Below, piece after piece: positions 24,014 through 32,354 of a stretch of 64,000 nucleotides of DNA; the stretch's first letter is position 1; each line of letters opens with the position of its first letter. The notes below the pieces were generated by a model. It saw only the letters and a program-made list of their open reading frames with translations. It made no database searches and was not told the origin of the DNA. The translations under genes and the position numbers were made by a program. Source of the DNA: JB111 sp049856175 (GTDB lineage Bacteria > Actinomycetota > Actinomycetes > Actinomycetales > Actinomycetaceae). Where the stretch lies: positions 62,001 to 126,000 of the forward strand of contig NZ_JBNDNA010000011.1 in assembly GCF_049856175.1 (NCBI RefSeq), read 5' to 3'.

Positions 24014-25578
24014 CGCGCCGCCACCGCCCCGGCGGCCCGGACCAGTGCGAGGTCGGAGCCCGGGGGGCCGACGAACGACACCCCGGCGCGGGACCGCCCG
24101 TGGTGCAGCAGCGGGGCGCTGACGGCGGGCAGACCCGCGAGGGAGGCCAGGCTCGTGAGCCGCAGCGTGCGCGAACGGTCGACCTCGACCGACGCGGGCG
24201 ACGCCGTCAGTGCGGGCGGCGGGCCCGAGGTGGTCGGCAGCAGGAGGATGCGGTCGGCGACGAGGTCGCGGAGCAGGCTCCGCGCGACGTCGAGCGTCTC
24301 CCGCGCCTCGGACGCGGCACCGGCGCTCACCCGGGACGCGGCGCCGAACCGCTCGGCGACGTCGGGGGCCAGTGCGCCCGGGTGCGCGACGATCCATGCC
24401 CCGTGGGACTGCCAGGCCTCGAAGGCCTGGACCGTTCGGAAGGCGGCGAACCACTCGTCGAGGTCGCCGGGGAGCCCCGCACGGTCCGCGCGCAGGTGCT
24501 CGGCCAGCTCCTCGACCTGCAGCCCGAGACTGGTGTCCGCGAGCCCGGTGATCGCGTCCACCACGACGTACGACCGCGGGCGGTCCGGCGTGGCCGACGG
24601 GGAGTCCCCGCCGAGCACGACGCGGGCGGCCCGGAGCAGCGTGCCGGGGCCACGGGTGAGCAGGCCGACGGTGTCGAAGCTGGGGGCGAGCGGAAGCATG
24701 CCGTCGGTCGGAACCGCCCCCTGGGTGGGGCGCAGCCCCCAGAGCCCCTGGTAGGCCGCGGGCACACGGATCGAGCCGGCGGTGTCAGTGCCGAGACCGA
24801 TGCTCACCTCCCCGCGTCGCACGGCCACCGCCGGGCCGCTCGAGGAGCCGCCCGGCACCCGACCGGGAGCCTCCAGGTTCGGCGGTGTCCCGGTGGCGGG
24901 GTTCGTCCCCGCGATGCTGTAGGCGAGCTGGTCCGTCTGCGCGACGCCGGTGACGGCCGCCCCGGCGAGCAGCAGCGCGTCGACGGCCGGGGAGCTCTTA
25001 GCCTCGGGCTGCCGCTCGGCGAGCAGCGCCGGCACCCCGCCGCCGACGGCCTGGCCCCTCAGCGCCAGGACGTCCTTGACGGCCACCGTCTCACCCGTGA
25101 GCTCGCCGTCGCTCGACGGCGCGAGCAGCGGGCTCCCCACGACCCGCCAGACCGCGTGGTCCACGGTGCGCGGCGGCGCGGTGACGTGGGCGGCGGCCAC
25201 GCGCCAGCCGTCGTCGGTGCGTCGCCACACCTGGGTCTGCAGGCCCGGCGTCCCGGTGGGCGAGCGGACCTCGGCCATGACGAGCGCGGTCCCGGGCGCA
25301 AGGTCGCGCACGTGCACGGCCACGACCTGCCGGGTCGGCGCGGTGCCGCGGGCAGACCGGTAGGCGGTGATCGCCCGGTGCCCGACCGTCAGCGTCGTGC
25401 CGTCCCCGCGCAGCGTGTCCTCGGCGTCGAGGAAGAGGGCGCCGAGCGCCTCGAGGTCGTTCGCGAGCAGCGCGCGGTCGTAGGCCCAGAACGCGTCGAG
25501 AAGAGCGGGGGGCGCCGTGCCGTCGACGCGGACGGGTGCGACGGCCTCGACAGGGCCCGGCGCGGTGGTGGTGTGCAT
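24010..25578 (-). CDS. AtzH-like (SnoaL-type) domain fused to an amidase-signature hydrolase
   Basis: A protein of 522 aa. Residues about 20-135 are a nuclear-transport-factor-2-like domain similar to AtzH (LDAFWAYDRALLANDLEALG, VWRRTDDGWRVAAAHV). Residues about 145-520 are an amidase-signature enzyme with the Ser-Ser-Lys triad: TVAVKDVL (Lys), GGSSSGPAVAV (cis-Ser) and GTDTAGSIRVPAAYQG (nucleophile Ser). AtzH normally sits beside the amidases AtzE/AtzF of cyanuric acid breakdown; here both are one chain. A -10 TAGCGT seven bases before ATG 25578 indicates a leaderless transcript and favours this start over GTG 25587. It heads the three-gene operon. Confidence 0.87.
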   Translation of the reverse strand: MHTTTAPGPVEAVAPVRVDGTAPPALLDAFWAYDRALLANDLEALGALFLDAEDTLRGDGTTLTVGHRAITAYRSARGTAPTRQVVAVHVRDLAPGTALVMAEVRSPTGTPGLQTQVWRRTDDGWRVAAAHVTAPPRTVDHAVWRVVGSPLLAPSSDGELTGETVAVKDVLALRGQAVGGGVPALLAERQPEAKSSPAVDALLLAGAAVTGVAQTDQLAYSIAGTNPATGTPPNLEAPGRVPGGSSSGPAVAVRRGEVSIGLGTDTAGSIRVPAAYQGLWGLRPTQGAVPTDGMLPLAPSFDTVGLLTRGPGTLLRAARVVLGGDSPSATPDRPRSYVVVDAITGLADTSLGLQVEELAEHLRADRAGLPGDLDEWFAAFRTVQAFEAWQSHGAWIVAHPGALAPDVAERFGAASRVSAGAASEARETLDVARSLLRDLVADRILLLPTTSGPPPALTASPASVEVDRSRTLRLTSLASLAGLPAVSAPLLHHGRSRAGVSFVGPPGSDLALVRAAGAVAAR

Positions 25579-25591
25579 GCCGCCCACGCTA
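25579..25591 (-). promoter_or_regulatory. Leaderless promoter -10 box of the AtzH-amidase operon
   Basis: On the minus strand TAGCGT (25591-25586) is followed by seven bases and ATG 25578. This is the TANNNT-N6/7-start arrangement of actinobacterial leaderless genes. No copy of the ATGTTGAT palindrome lies here, so this operon may be controlled differently from the seven-gene operon. Confidence 0.55.
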
Positions 25592-25647
25592 GGAAGGGGT
25601 GCGTGTCGGTTCTGTTTCTCCCCGGGTCGGCCAGCGAACGATCACGT

Positions 25648-25674
25648 GTCCGTCATGTGTCCGGGGTGACGGAC
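25648..25674. promoter_or_regulatory. Inverted repeat in the prpD / amidase divergent promoter region
   Basis: GTCCGTCA (25648-25655) and TGACGGAC (25667-25674) form a perfect eight-base inverted repeat with an 11-base spacer. It is 12 bases upstream of a -10-like TAGGAT (25686-25691) for prpD, which places it over the -35 region, and about 70 bases upstream of the amidase start. It is a candidate operator for either direction. No dedicated prp regulator gene lies in the window. Confidence 0.5.
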
Positions 25675-25717
25675 CCGTGAGACTCTAGGATCCCGCCACC
25701 GTCGCCGAGAGGGCCCC

Positions 25718-27241
25718 ATGAGCAGGCACCACGTCACCGTGCACCCGTCCACCGCCGACCTGCCGCGCGAGCGCCAGCTGGCGTGGGCGATCGCCGAGCT
25801 CGCGGCCGACCGGGTCGAGCCGGACGCCGAGGTGACGGACATGGTGATCAACCGGGTGATTGACAACCACGCGGTCGCCGCCGCCTCCCTCACGCGGGCG
25901 CCCGTCGTCGCCGCACGAGCGCAGGCCCTGGACCGCCCGCGTGACCCGGGCGCGACCGTCGTCGGGCTCCCGTCCACGACCCGGGTGGCGCCCGAGTGGG
26001 CGGCCTGGGCGAACGGGGTCGCGGTGCGTGAGCTCGACTTCCACGACACGTTCCTCGCGGCCGACTACTCACACCCGGGCGACACGATCGCGCCGATCCT
26101 CGCCGTCGCCCAGCACCTCGCCGCCCGTGGGATCACGGGGGCCGACGTCGTCGCGGCGATCGCCACCGCCTACGAGGTCCAGGTCTCCCTGGTCACCGCG
26201 ATCTCGCTGCACAAGCACAAGATCGACCACGTCGCCCACCTCGCGCCCGCGGTGGCCGCGGGCCTCGGCACGCTCCTGCGGCTCGGCCCGGACACGATCT
26301 TCCAGGCCGTCGGGCAGGCCCTGCACACGACGACGGCGACGCGCCAGTCCCGCAAGGGCCAGATCTCGACGTGGAAGGCCTACGCGCCGGCGTTCGCCGG
26401 CAAGGCCGCGATCGAGGCCGTCGACCGGGCGGTGCGCGGCCAGACCTCGCCGGAACCGATCTACGAGGGCGAGGACGGGGTGATCGCCTGGCTGCTCGAC
26501 GGCCAGGGCGCCGCCTACGACGTCGACCTGCCGGCGCCCGGCGAGCCACGCCGCGCCATCCTGCGGACCTACACCAAGGAGCACTCCGCCGAGTACCAGG
26601 CCCAGGCGCTCATCGACCTCGCGCGCAGGATGGGCGAGCAGCACCCCGAGCTGCGCGACCCCGAGCAGGTGGCAGGCATCGTGCTGGAGACCAGCCACCA
26701 CACCCACCACGTCATCGGCTCCGGGGCCAACGACCCGCAGAAGTACTCACCCGACGCCACGCGCGAGACCCTCGACCACTCGATCCCCTACATCGTCGCC
26801 GTCGCGCTTCAGGACGGGACGTGGCACCACGAACGCTCCTACGCGCCGGAGCGGGCCCGCCGGCCGGACACGGTCCAGCTGTGGCAGCGGATCACGACCG
26901 TCGAGGACCCCGTGTGGACGGAGCGATACCACTCGAGCGACCCGGCCGTGAAGGCGTTCGGCGGCCGCCTCGTCGCCACGCTGACCGACGGCAGGGTCAT
27001 CGCCGACGAGCTCGCCCTCGCGGACGCCCACCCGGACGGCGCGCGCCCCTTCGCCCGCGCGCAGTACGAGGGCAAGCTCGTCACGCTCGCGACCGACGTC
27101 GTTGGCGAGGACGAGGTGCGACGGTTCCTCGGCGTCGCCGCTCGCCTGGCCGAGCTCGGCCCGGACGAGCTCGGCGAGGTCACCGTCACCGCGCCGGGGA
27201 CGACGATCGAGTCCGCCGGCCGACCCGAGGGGATCCTCTAG
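25718..27241 (+). CDS. prpD: 2-Methylcitrate dehydratase
   Basis: A protein of 507 aa of the MmgE/PrpD family. It dehydrates 2-methylcitrate in the methylcitrate cycle that clears propionyl-CoA. Signatures include VRELDFHDTFLAADYSHPGD, TAYEVQVSLVTAISLHKHKIDH, GKISTW-like GQISTWKAYAPAFAGKAA and HSIPYIVAVALQDG. A -10 TAGGAT (25686-25691) and GAGAGGG Shine-Dalgarno precede ATG 25718. It is followed without a gap by prpB, then prpC. The divergent amidase operon shares the 139-base upstream region. Confidence 0.95.
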   Translation: MSRHHVTVHPSTADLPRERQLAWAIAELAADRVEPDAEVTDMVINRVIDNHAVAAASLTRAPVVAARAQALDRPRDPGATVVGLPSTTRVAPEWAAWANGVAVRELDFHDTFLAADYSHPGDTIAPILAVAQHLAARGITGADVVAAIATAYEVQVSLVTAISLHKHKIDHVAHLAPAVAAGLGTLLRLGPDTIFQAVGQALHTTTATRQSRKGQISTWKAYAPAFAGKAAIEAVDRAVRGQTSPEPIYEGEDGVIAWLLDGQGAAYDVDLPAPGEPRRAILRTYTKEHSAEYQAQALIDLARRMGEQHPELRDPEQVAGIVLETSHHTHHVIGSGANDPQKYSPDATRETLDHSIPYIVAVALQDGTWHHERSYAPERARRPDTVQLWQRITTVEDPVWTERYHSSDPAVKAFGGRLVATLTDGRVIADELALADAHPDGARPFARAQYEGKLVTLATDVVGEDEVRRFLGVAARLAELGPDELGEVTVTAPGTTIESAGRPEGIL

Positions 27242-28135
27242 GTGCTGCACTCCGCCACGTCTGCCGCCGACAAGCGCCGTGCCCTGCGCGAGCGCCTCTC
27301 CTCCGGGGAGCTTCTCGTGCTGCCCGGGGCGTTCAACCCGCTCTCGGCCAGGCTCATCGAGGACACGGGGTTCGACGGGGTCTACATCTCTGGCGCCGTG
27401 CTCTCGGCCGACCTCGGCCTGCCGGACATCGGGCTGACCACGCTGACCGAGATCGCGGGCCGGGCGGGTCAGATCGCGCGCGTGACGGACCTGCCGTCGA
27501 TCGTCGACGCGGACACCGGCTTCGGCGAGCCGATGAACGTCGCCCGCACGATCCAGGTCCTCGAGGACGCCGGGCTCGCCGGCGCCCACATCGAGGACCA
27601 GGTCAACCCCAAGCGGTGCGGGCACCTCGACGGCAAGCAGGTCGTCGACGAGTCCACCGCCCTCAAGCGCATCCGGGCCGCCGTCGAGGCCCGGCGCGAC
27701 GAGCACTTCCTCGTGATGGCGCGCACCGACGTCGCGGCGATCGACGGCCTGGGCGCCGCCGCCGACCGGGCGCGGGCGCTCGTCGACGCCGGCGCCGACG
27801 CGATCTTCCCCGAGGCCATGCGCTCGCTCGAGGAGTTCGCCGCCGTCCGGGCCGCGGTCGACGTCCCCGTGCTCGCCAACATGACCGAGTTCGGCAAGTC
27901 CGAGCTGTTCACGCACGCCCAGCTCGCCGACGTCGGCATCAACCTCGTCATCCACCCGGTCTCGCTGCTCCGCTCCGCGATGGGGGCCGCCGAGCGGCAC
28001 CTGCACCACCTGCGCGAGCACGGCACCCTCACCGCCGTCGTCCCCGAGATGCAGACCCGGGCCCGGCTCTACGAGCTGCTGGACTACGCCGGCTACAACG
28101 CCTTCGACGACGAGATCTTCACGTACGAGCCCTGA
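27242..28135 (+). CDS. prpB: 2-Methylisocitrate lyase
   Basis: A protein of 297 aa with a GTG start on the base after the prpD stop, so it is coupled. It splits 2-methylisocitrate into pyruvate and succinate. The lyase fold shows VLPGAFNPLSARLIEDTGFD, VDADTGFGEPMNVART (Mg-binding DxD region) and the catalytic loop EDQVNPKRCGHLDGK with the active-site Cys. It ends with the RTRLYELLDY-type helix (RARLYELLDYAGYNAFD). It belongs to the prpD-prpB-prpC operon. Confidence 0.96.
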   Translation: MLHSATSAADKRRALRERLSSGELLVLPGAFNPLSARLIEDTGFDGVYISGAVLSADLGLPDIGLTTLTEIAGRAGQIARVTDLPSIVDADTGFGEPMNVARTIQVLEDAGLAGAHIEDQVNPKRCGHLDGKQVVDESTALKRIRAAVEARRDEHFLVMARTDVAAIDGLGAAADRARALVDAGADAIFPEAMRSLEEFAAVRAAVDVPVLANMTEFGKSELFTHAQLADVGINLVIHPVSLLRSAMGAAERHLHHLREHGTLTAVVPEMQTRARLYELLDYAGYNAFDDEIFTYEP

Positions 28136-28206
28136 CCCGAGCACCGAGCCGAGCCCCGCCCAGAGCGCTGGGCGCCGCCAGGCACCCCACCGACAGGAGC
28201 CACGCC

Positions 28207-29337
28207 ATGACGCAGCAGCCACGCGCAGCCGAGCCGGAGATCCGCAAGGGTCTCGTCGGCGTCGTCGCCGACACGACCGCGATCTCCAAGGTCAACCCCG
28301 AGACCAACTCGCTTCTCTACCGGGGCTACCCCGTCCAAGAGCTCGCCGACCGGTGCTCGTTCGAGGAGGTCGCCCACCTCCTGTGGCAGGGCGAGCTCCC
28401 CACCGCCGCCGAGTCCGACGCCCTGGTCGCCACCGAGCGCGCCCACCGCGCCCTCGGCGAGCAGACCCGCGCCGTCGTCGACGCCCTGCCGACAACCGCG
28501 CACCCCATGGACGTCGTCCGGACCGCGGTCTCCGTGCTCGGCGCGAGCGACCCGCTCGCCGAGGACTCCTCGCGCGAGGCCGAGCTCGAGAAGTCAACCC
28601 GGCTGCTCGCCCAGGTCCCCGCCGTCGTCGCCTACGACCAGCGTCGCCGCCGCGGCCAGGAGGCCGTGGCCCCGCGCGACGACCTCGACTACTCCGCCAA
28701 CTTCCTGTGGATGACGTTCGGCGAGGAGGCCGACCCGGTCGTCGTCGACGCGTTCCGCCGCTCGATGGTCCTGTACGCCGAGCACTCCTTCAACGCCTCG
28801 ACGTTCACCGCCCGGGTCGTCACCTCCACGCTCGCCGACCTCCACTCCGCGGTCACCGCGGCGATCGGGGCGCTCAAGGGCCCGCTGCACGGGGGCGCGA
28901 ACGAGGCCGTCATGCACGTGCTGCACGAGATCGGCACCGCCGAGGGCGCGGCGGCCTGGCTCGAGCAGGCGCTGGCCGAGAAGCGCAAGATCATGGGCTT
29001 CGGCCACCGCGTCTACAAGAACGGCGACTCGCGGGTGCCGACGATGAAGGCCGCCCTCGACACGCTGGTCGAGCACTACGGCCGGCCCGACCTGCTCGCG
29101 CTGTACGACGGTCTCGAGGACGAGATGACGCGGGCGAAGAACATCCTGCCGAACCTCGACTACCCGTCCGGGCCCGCCTACCACCTCATGGGCTTCGACA
29201 CCGAGATGTTCACCCCGCTCTTCGTCGCCTCCCGGGTGACGGGCTGGACGGCGCACGTGATGGAGCAGCGGGCGAGCAACGCGCTCATCCGACCGCTGTC
29301 CGCCTACTCCGGGCCGGACGAGCGGCACCTGGCGTAG
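28207..29337 (+). CDS. prpC: 2-Methylcitrate synthase (citrate synthase family)
   Basis: A protein of 376 aa, the short type II-like citrate synthase size. It condenses propionyl-CoA with oxaloacetate. Start block IRKGLVGVVADTTAISKVN and RGYPVQELADRCSFEEVAHLLW are typical of methylcitrate synthases. The catalytic region GALKGPLHGGANEAVMHVLHE, GFGHRVYKNGDSRVPTMK and the C-terminal catalytic Asp in FDTEMFTPLFVASRVTGW are intact. ATG 28207 follows an AGGAG Shine-Dalgarno, 71 bases after prpB. It may also accept acetyl-CoA. Confidence 0.95.
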   Translation: MTQQPRAAEPEIRKGLVGVVADTTAISKVNPETNSLLYRGYPVQELADRCSFEEVAHLLWQGELPTAAESDALVATERAHRALGEQTRAVVDALPTTAHPMDVVRTAVSVLGASDPLAEDSSREAELEKSTRLLAQVPAVVAYDQRRRRGQEAVAPRDDLDYSANFLWMTFGEEADPVVVDAFRRSMVLYAEHSFNASTFTARVVTSTLADLHSAVTAAIGALKGPLHGGANEAVMHVLHEIGTAEGAAAWLEQALAEKRKIMGFGHRVYKNGDSRVPTMKAALDTLVEHYGRPDLLALYDGLEDEMTRAKNILPNLDYPSGPAYHLMGFDTEMFTPLFVASRVTGWTAHVMEQRASNALIRPLSAYSGPDERHLA

Positions 29338-29348
29338 GAGTCCGGCGC

Positions 29349-29370
29349 GCCCCGCGCACGGTCGCGGGGC
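29349..29370 (+). terminator. Terminator after prpC
   Basis: GCCCCGCG (29349-29356) and CGCGGGGC (29363-29370) form a perfect eight-base stem with a six-base loop, 11 bases after the prpC stop. It separates the prp operon from the sugar operon. Confidence 0.7.
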
Positions 29371-29461
29371 CGGAGCTCGGCACAGGCTCACGGCGCGCGC
29401 CCCACGGAGCGAGCGCACCACCGTGCAGCGCGTCGGCGGCGTCCCGCACGATCGTTCGCGT

Positions 29462-29478
29462 CACCAGACATACTGGTG
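29462..29478 (+). promoter_or_regulatory. Palindromic operator over the sugar-operon promoter
   Basis: CACCAG (29462-29467), five bases and CTGGTG (29473-29478) form a perfect inverted repeat. CATACT (29469-29474) inside it resembles a -10 box, so the site would block the promoter when bound. ATG 29587 is about 105 bases downstream. The ACCAG-N5-CTGGT shape is common for GntR and related sugar regulators. No regulator gene lies next to the operon. Confidence 0.5.
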
Positions 29479-29586
29479 CTTCCAACACGAACCGTGGTGA
29501 GATCATCGTGGAGTCCGCGCCGGGACTGCGGCTCCCGTCGCGGCCGACGGCGGCCCGACGCCGATCAGCGCCGATTCGAGGTTCCC

Positions 29587-31137
29587 ATGCCCCCGTCATC
29601 ACCGCTCGTCATCGCGGTCGACTCGTCGACCACGTCCAGCAAGGCCATCATCGTCGACCCCGACGGCAAGGTGGTGGCGCTGGGCAAGCGGGAGATCCAG
29701 CTCCGCAGCCCGCAGCAGGGGTTCGCCGAGCACGACCCCGCGGCCTGGTGGAACTCCACCAACGAGGCGGTCGCCGCCGCGGTCTCGCAGCTGAAGAACG
29801 CCGACAAGGAGCGCATCGTCGCGATGGGCGTGACCCACCAGCGCGAGACGTTCGCCCCGTTCACCGAGGACGGCACGCCCCTGAGGAACGGCATCCTCTG
29901 GATGGACATCAGGGCCTCGGACCAGATCCTGAAGTACGGCACGAAGGACATCTGGGAGCTGTCGGGCAAGCCGCCGGACGTCACGCCGGCCATCTACAAG
30001 ATGGCATGGGTCAAGGAGAACGAGCCGGGCGTCCTGGACAAGGCCGATCGCGTGGTCAACGTCCACGCCTACCTGGTGAAGAAGCTCATCGGCGAGTGGA
30101 AGGACTCCGTCGCCTGCGCCGACTCCCTCGGCCTGTTCGACATCGCCCGGCAGACCTACGACTCCTCGCTCCTCGAGATCGCCGGTGTCCGCGAGGACCA
30201 GATGGTCGACCTGTACAAGCCGGGCGAGGTGCTCGGCGAGATCCAGGAGTCCGTCCTCGACGGCTGGGGCCTCTCGCAGCCCGTCACGCTCGTGGCCGGC
30301 CTCGGCGACGGCCAGGGCGCCGGCATCGGCGCCGCCTCCGTGGACGAGCAGACGCTCTACATGAACCTCGGCACCGCGGTCGTGGCCGGCGTCCTGTCCG
30401 AGGAGTACGCGTTCGGCCCCGTCTACCGCACCCTCGCAGGCGGCGTCGCCGACACCTACGTGCTCGAGGTCCTCCAGTCCTCCGGCGCGTTCCTGCCCAC
30501 CTGGTACCGCACCGCGTTCTGGAACCCCGAGCTGCGCGGGCGCCCCGACCCCCAGCTCGAGCGGATCGCCGCCGAACGCGCACCGGGCTCCGGCGGCCTG
30601 GTGACGCTCCCCTACTGGAACGCCGTCCAGAGCCCGCACTGGGACCCGATCGCGCGCGGCGCGGTCGTCGGATGGCGCGGCTCGCACGGCCGCGGCTCCA
30701 TGTACCGCTCACTCCTCGAGGCGATCGGCCTGGAGATGGCCCGGTCGCTCGACGGCCTCGAGAAGGCCACCGGCACGACGATCACCACCGTGCGCGCGAT
30801 GGGCGGCGGCGTCCGCTCGCCGCTGTGGCGGCAGATCATGGCCGACACGAGCGGGAAGCCGATCACGGCCTGCCTCGAGGACGAGATCTCCGCGCTCGGC
30901 GCGGGCGTCCTGGCCATGGCCTCCACCGGCGTCCACGGCGACACCTCGGTGCGCACCGCCGCCCAGGCGATGGCGCGCTTCGGCGACGTGACGGAGCCGA
31001 ACCAGGACAACCACGAGATCTACGCCGAGCTCGGCGCGATCCAGGGCGAGATGTACGACGCCCTCAAGGGGACCACCGACAAGCTCCAGGCGTTCGCCAC
31101 GAAGTACCCCGACGCCGAGGTGGGCGACGTCGAGTGA
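29587..31137 (+). CDS. FGGY-family carbohydrate kinase (xylulokinase-like)
   Basis: A protein of 516 aa. It phosphorylates a sugar or polyol with ATP. The N-terminal phosphate loop LVIAVDSSTTSSKAIIVDPD, the sugar-binding WWNSTNEAVAAAV and GVTHQRETFAPF, and the C-terminal ATP domain with LGTAVVAG, MGGGVRSPLWRQIMADTS and ALGAGVLA are in the FGGY order. Substrate specificity within the family cannot be read. ATG 29587 has GAGG seven bases upstream. It is the first gene of kinase - zinc dehydrogenase - class II aldolase, which fits oxidation, phosphorylation and retro-aldol cleavage of a sugar alcohol. Confidence 0.9.
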   Translation: MPPSSPLVIAVDSSTTSSKAIIVDPDGKVVALGKREIQLRSPQQGFAEHDPAAWWNSTNEAVAAAVSQLKNADKERIVAMGVTHQRETFAPFTEDGTPLRNGILWMDIRASDQILKYGTKDIWELSGKPPDVTPAIYKMAWVKENEPGVLDKADRVVNVHAYLVKKLIGEWKDSVACADSLGLFDIARQTYDSSLLEIAGVREDQMVDLYKPGEVLGEIQESVLDGWGLSQPVTLVAGLGDGQGAGIGAASVDEQTLYMNLGTAVVAGVLSEEYAFGPVYRTLAGGVADTYVLEVLQSSGAFLPTWYRTAFWNPELRGRPDPQLERIAAERAPGSGGLVTLPYWNAVQSPHWDPIARGAVVGWRGSHGRGSMYRSLLEAIGLEMARSLDGLEKATGTTITTVRAMGGGVRSPLWRQIMADTSGKPITACLEDEISALGAGVLAMASTGVHGDTSVRTAAQAMARFGDVTEPNQDNHEIYAELGAIQGEMYDALKGTTDKLQAFATKYPDAEVGDVE

Positions 31138-31269
31138 CACCGCGCCCTGCCGCGGCCGACCCGGTCGCGGCGGGGCGCACACCGACCGGGGCGGCCGACG
31201 CGATCGGCCGCCCCGGACCGCACACGCAGGACTGCGCGAGCAGGACCGCACGAGCAGAGAAGAGAGCGC

Positions 31270-32307
31270 ATGCGCGCGTACATGTTCCACGGACCCGGCG
31301 ACCTGAGGCTCGAGGACGTGCCCGAGGGCCGTCCGGGACCCGGCGAGATCGCCGTCGAGATCAAGGCCGCCGCCACGTGCGGCACCGACCTGAAGTCCTA
31401 CCGGCGCGGGCACCCCACGCTGTTCCCCTCCCTGCCCGCTCGGTTCGGCCACGAGTTCGCCGGCGTCGTCACCGAGGTCGGCGAGGGCGTGGAGCGGTTC
31501 GCCGTCGGGCAGCGCGTCGTCGCCGCCAACACGGCGCCGTGCGGCTCGTGCTGGGCGTGCACCATCGGCCGCGAGTCGCTGTGCGAGAACCTCCAGTACC
31601 TCAACGGTGCGTTCGCGGAGCAGATCGTCGTGCCGAAGGCGATCGTCGACCGCAACACCTACGTCATCCCCGACTCCCTCCCGTTCGAGGCGGCCGCCCC
31701 CCTCGAGCCGCTGTCGACGGTCGTCCACGGCATGCACGAGTCCGGCATCGAGCTCGGCGACACCGTCGTCATCAACGGTGCGGGCCCCATCGGCCAGATG
31801 TTCCTCAAGCTGGCCCAGCTCCGCGGCGCCACCGTCGTCGTGGCCGACCGCTCGGCCGGACGGCTCGAGCAGGCCCGCGCCGCCGGCGCGAGCGAGACCG
31901 TCGACCTCACCGGTCTGGAGACCCCCGAGGAGTGCGCGGCCGCCGTGCGCCCGTTCACCCCGGGCGGGCGGGGCGCCGACGTCGCGATCGAGGCCGTGGG
32001 TCTGCCGAACGTGTGGGAGCAGACCGTGCTCGGGCTGCGTCCGGGCGGCACCGCCGTGCTGTTCGGCGGGACCCCGAAGAACGCGCCGTTCTCGGTCAAC
32101 TCCTCCGACATGCACTACAAGGAGTACACGCTCAAGGGCGTCTACCACCACCAGCCGCGGTTCGTCCAGATCGCGGTCGAGCTGCTGAGCACGAACAAGT
32201 TCGACGGGCTCAGTCTCGTCACCGAGACCCGCCCGCTCGAGGCCCTCGTGGAGTCGCTCGAGGACATGGCCGAGGGCAAGGGCTCGAAGTACATCCTCCA
32301 GCCCTGA
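31270..32307 (+). CDS. Zinc-dependent medium-chain alcohol/polyol dehydrogenase
   Basis: A protein of 345 aa. The catalytic zinc ligands are Cys in AATCGTDLKSY and His-Glu in RFGHEFAGVV. The structural zinc site CGSCWACTIGRESLC has four cysteines. The NAD(P) motif is INGAGPIGQMFLKLAQL. It resembles L-threonine/sorbitol-type dehydrogenases and probably oxidises the sugar alcohol handled by the kinase and aldolase. It starts at ATG 31270, 132 bases after the kinase gene. An AGAGAAGAGAG stretch just upstream is only a weak Shine-Dalgarno. Confidence 0.92.
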   Translation: MRAYMFHGPGDLRLEDVPEGRPGPGEIAVEIKAAATCGTDLKSYRRGHPTLFPSLPARFGHEFAGVVTEVGEGVERFAVGQRVVAANTAPCGSCWACTIGRESLCENLQYLNGAFAEQIVVPKAIVDRNTYVIPDSLPFEAAAPLEPLSTVVHGMHESGIELGDTVVINGAGPIGQMFLKLAQLRGATVVVADRSAGRLEQARAAGASETVDLTGLETPEECAAAVRPFTPGGRGADVAIEAVGLPNVWEQTVLGLRPGGTAVLFGGTPKNAPFSVNSSDMHYKEYTLKGVYHHQPRFVQIAVELLSTNKFDGLSLVTETRPLEALVESLEDMAEGKGSKYILQP

Positions 32308-32354
32308 CCGGCCGCAGGGATGACGACGAGAGACACGAGGAGGGTCAGGTGAGC

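Noticed and set aside
22115..25578. Complete Rut uracil-degradation operon
   Set aside because: Only RutB-like and, further away, RutF-like proteins are present; no RutA luciferase-like monooxygenase, RutC, RutD, RutE or RutG gene was found in the window.
13935..25578. Island as a recent mobile element
   Set aside because: No integrase, transposase, flanking repeats or tRNA junctions were seen and base composition matches the neighbours.
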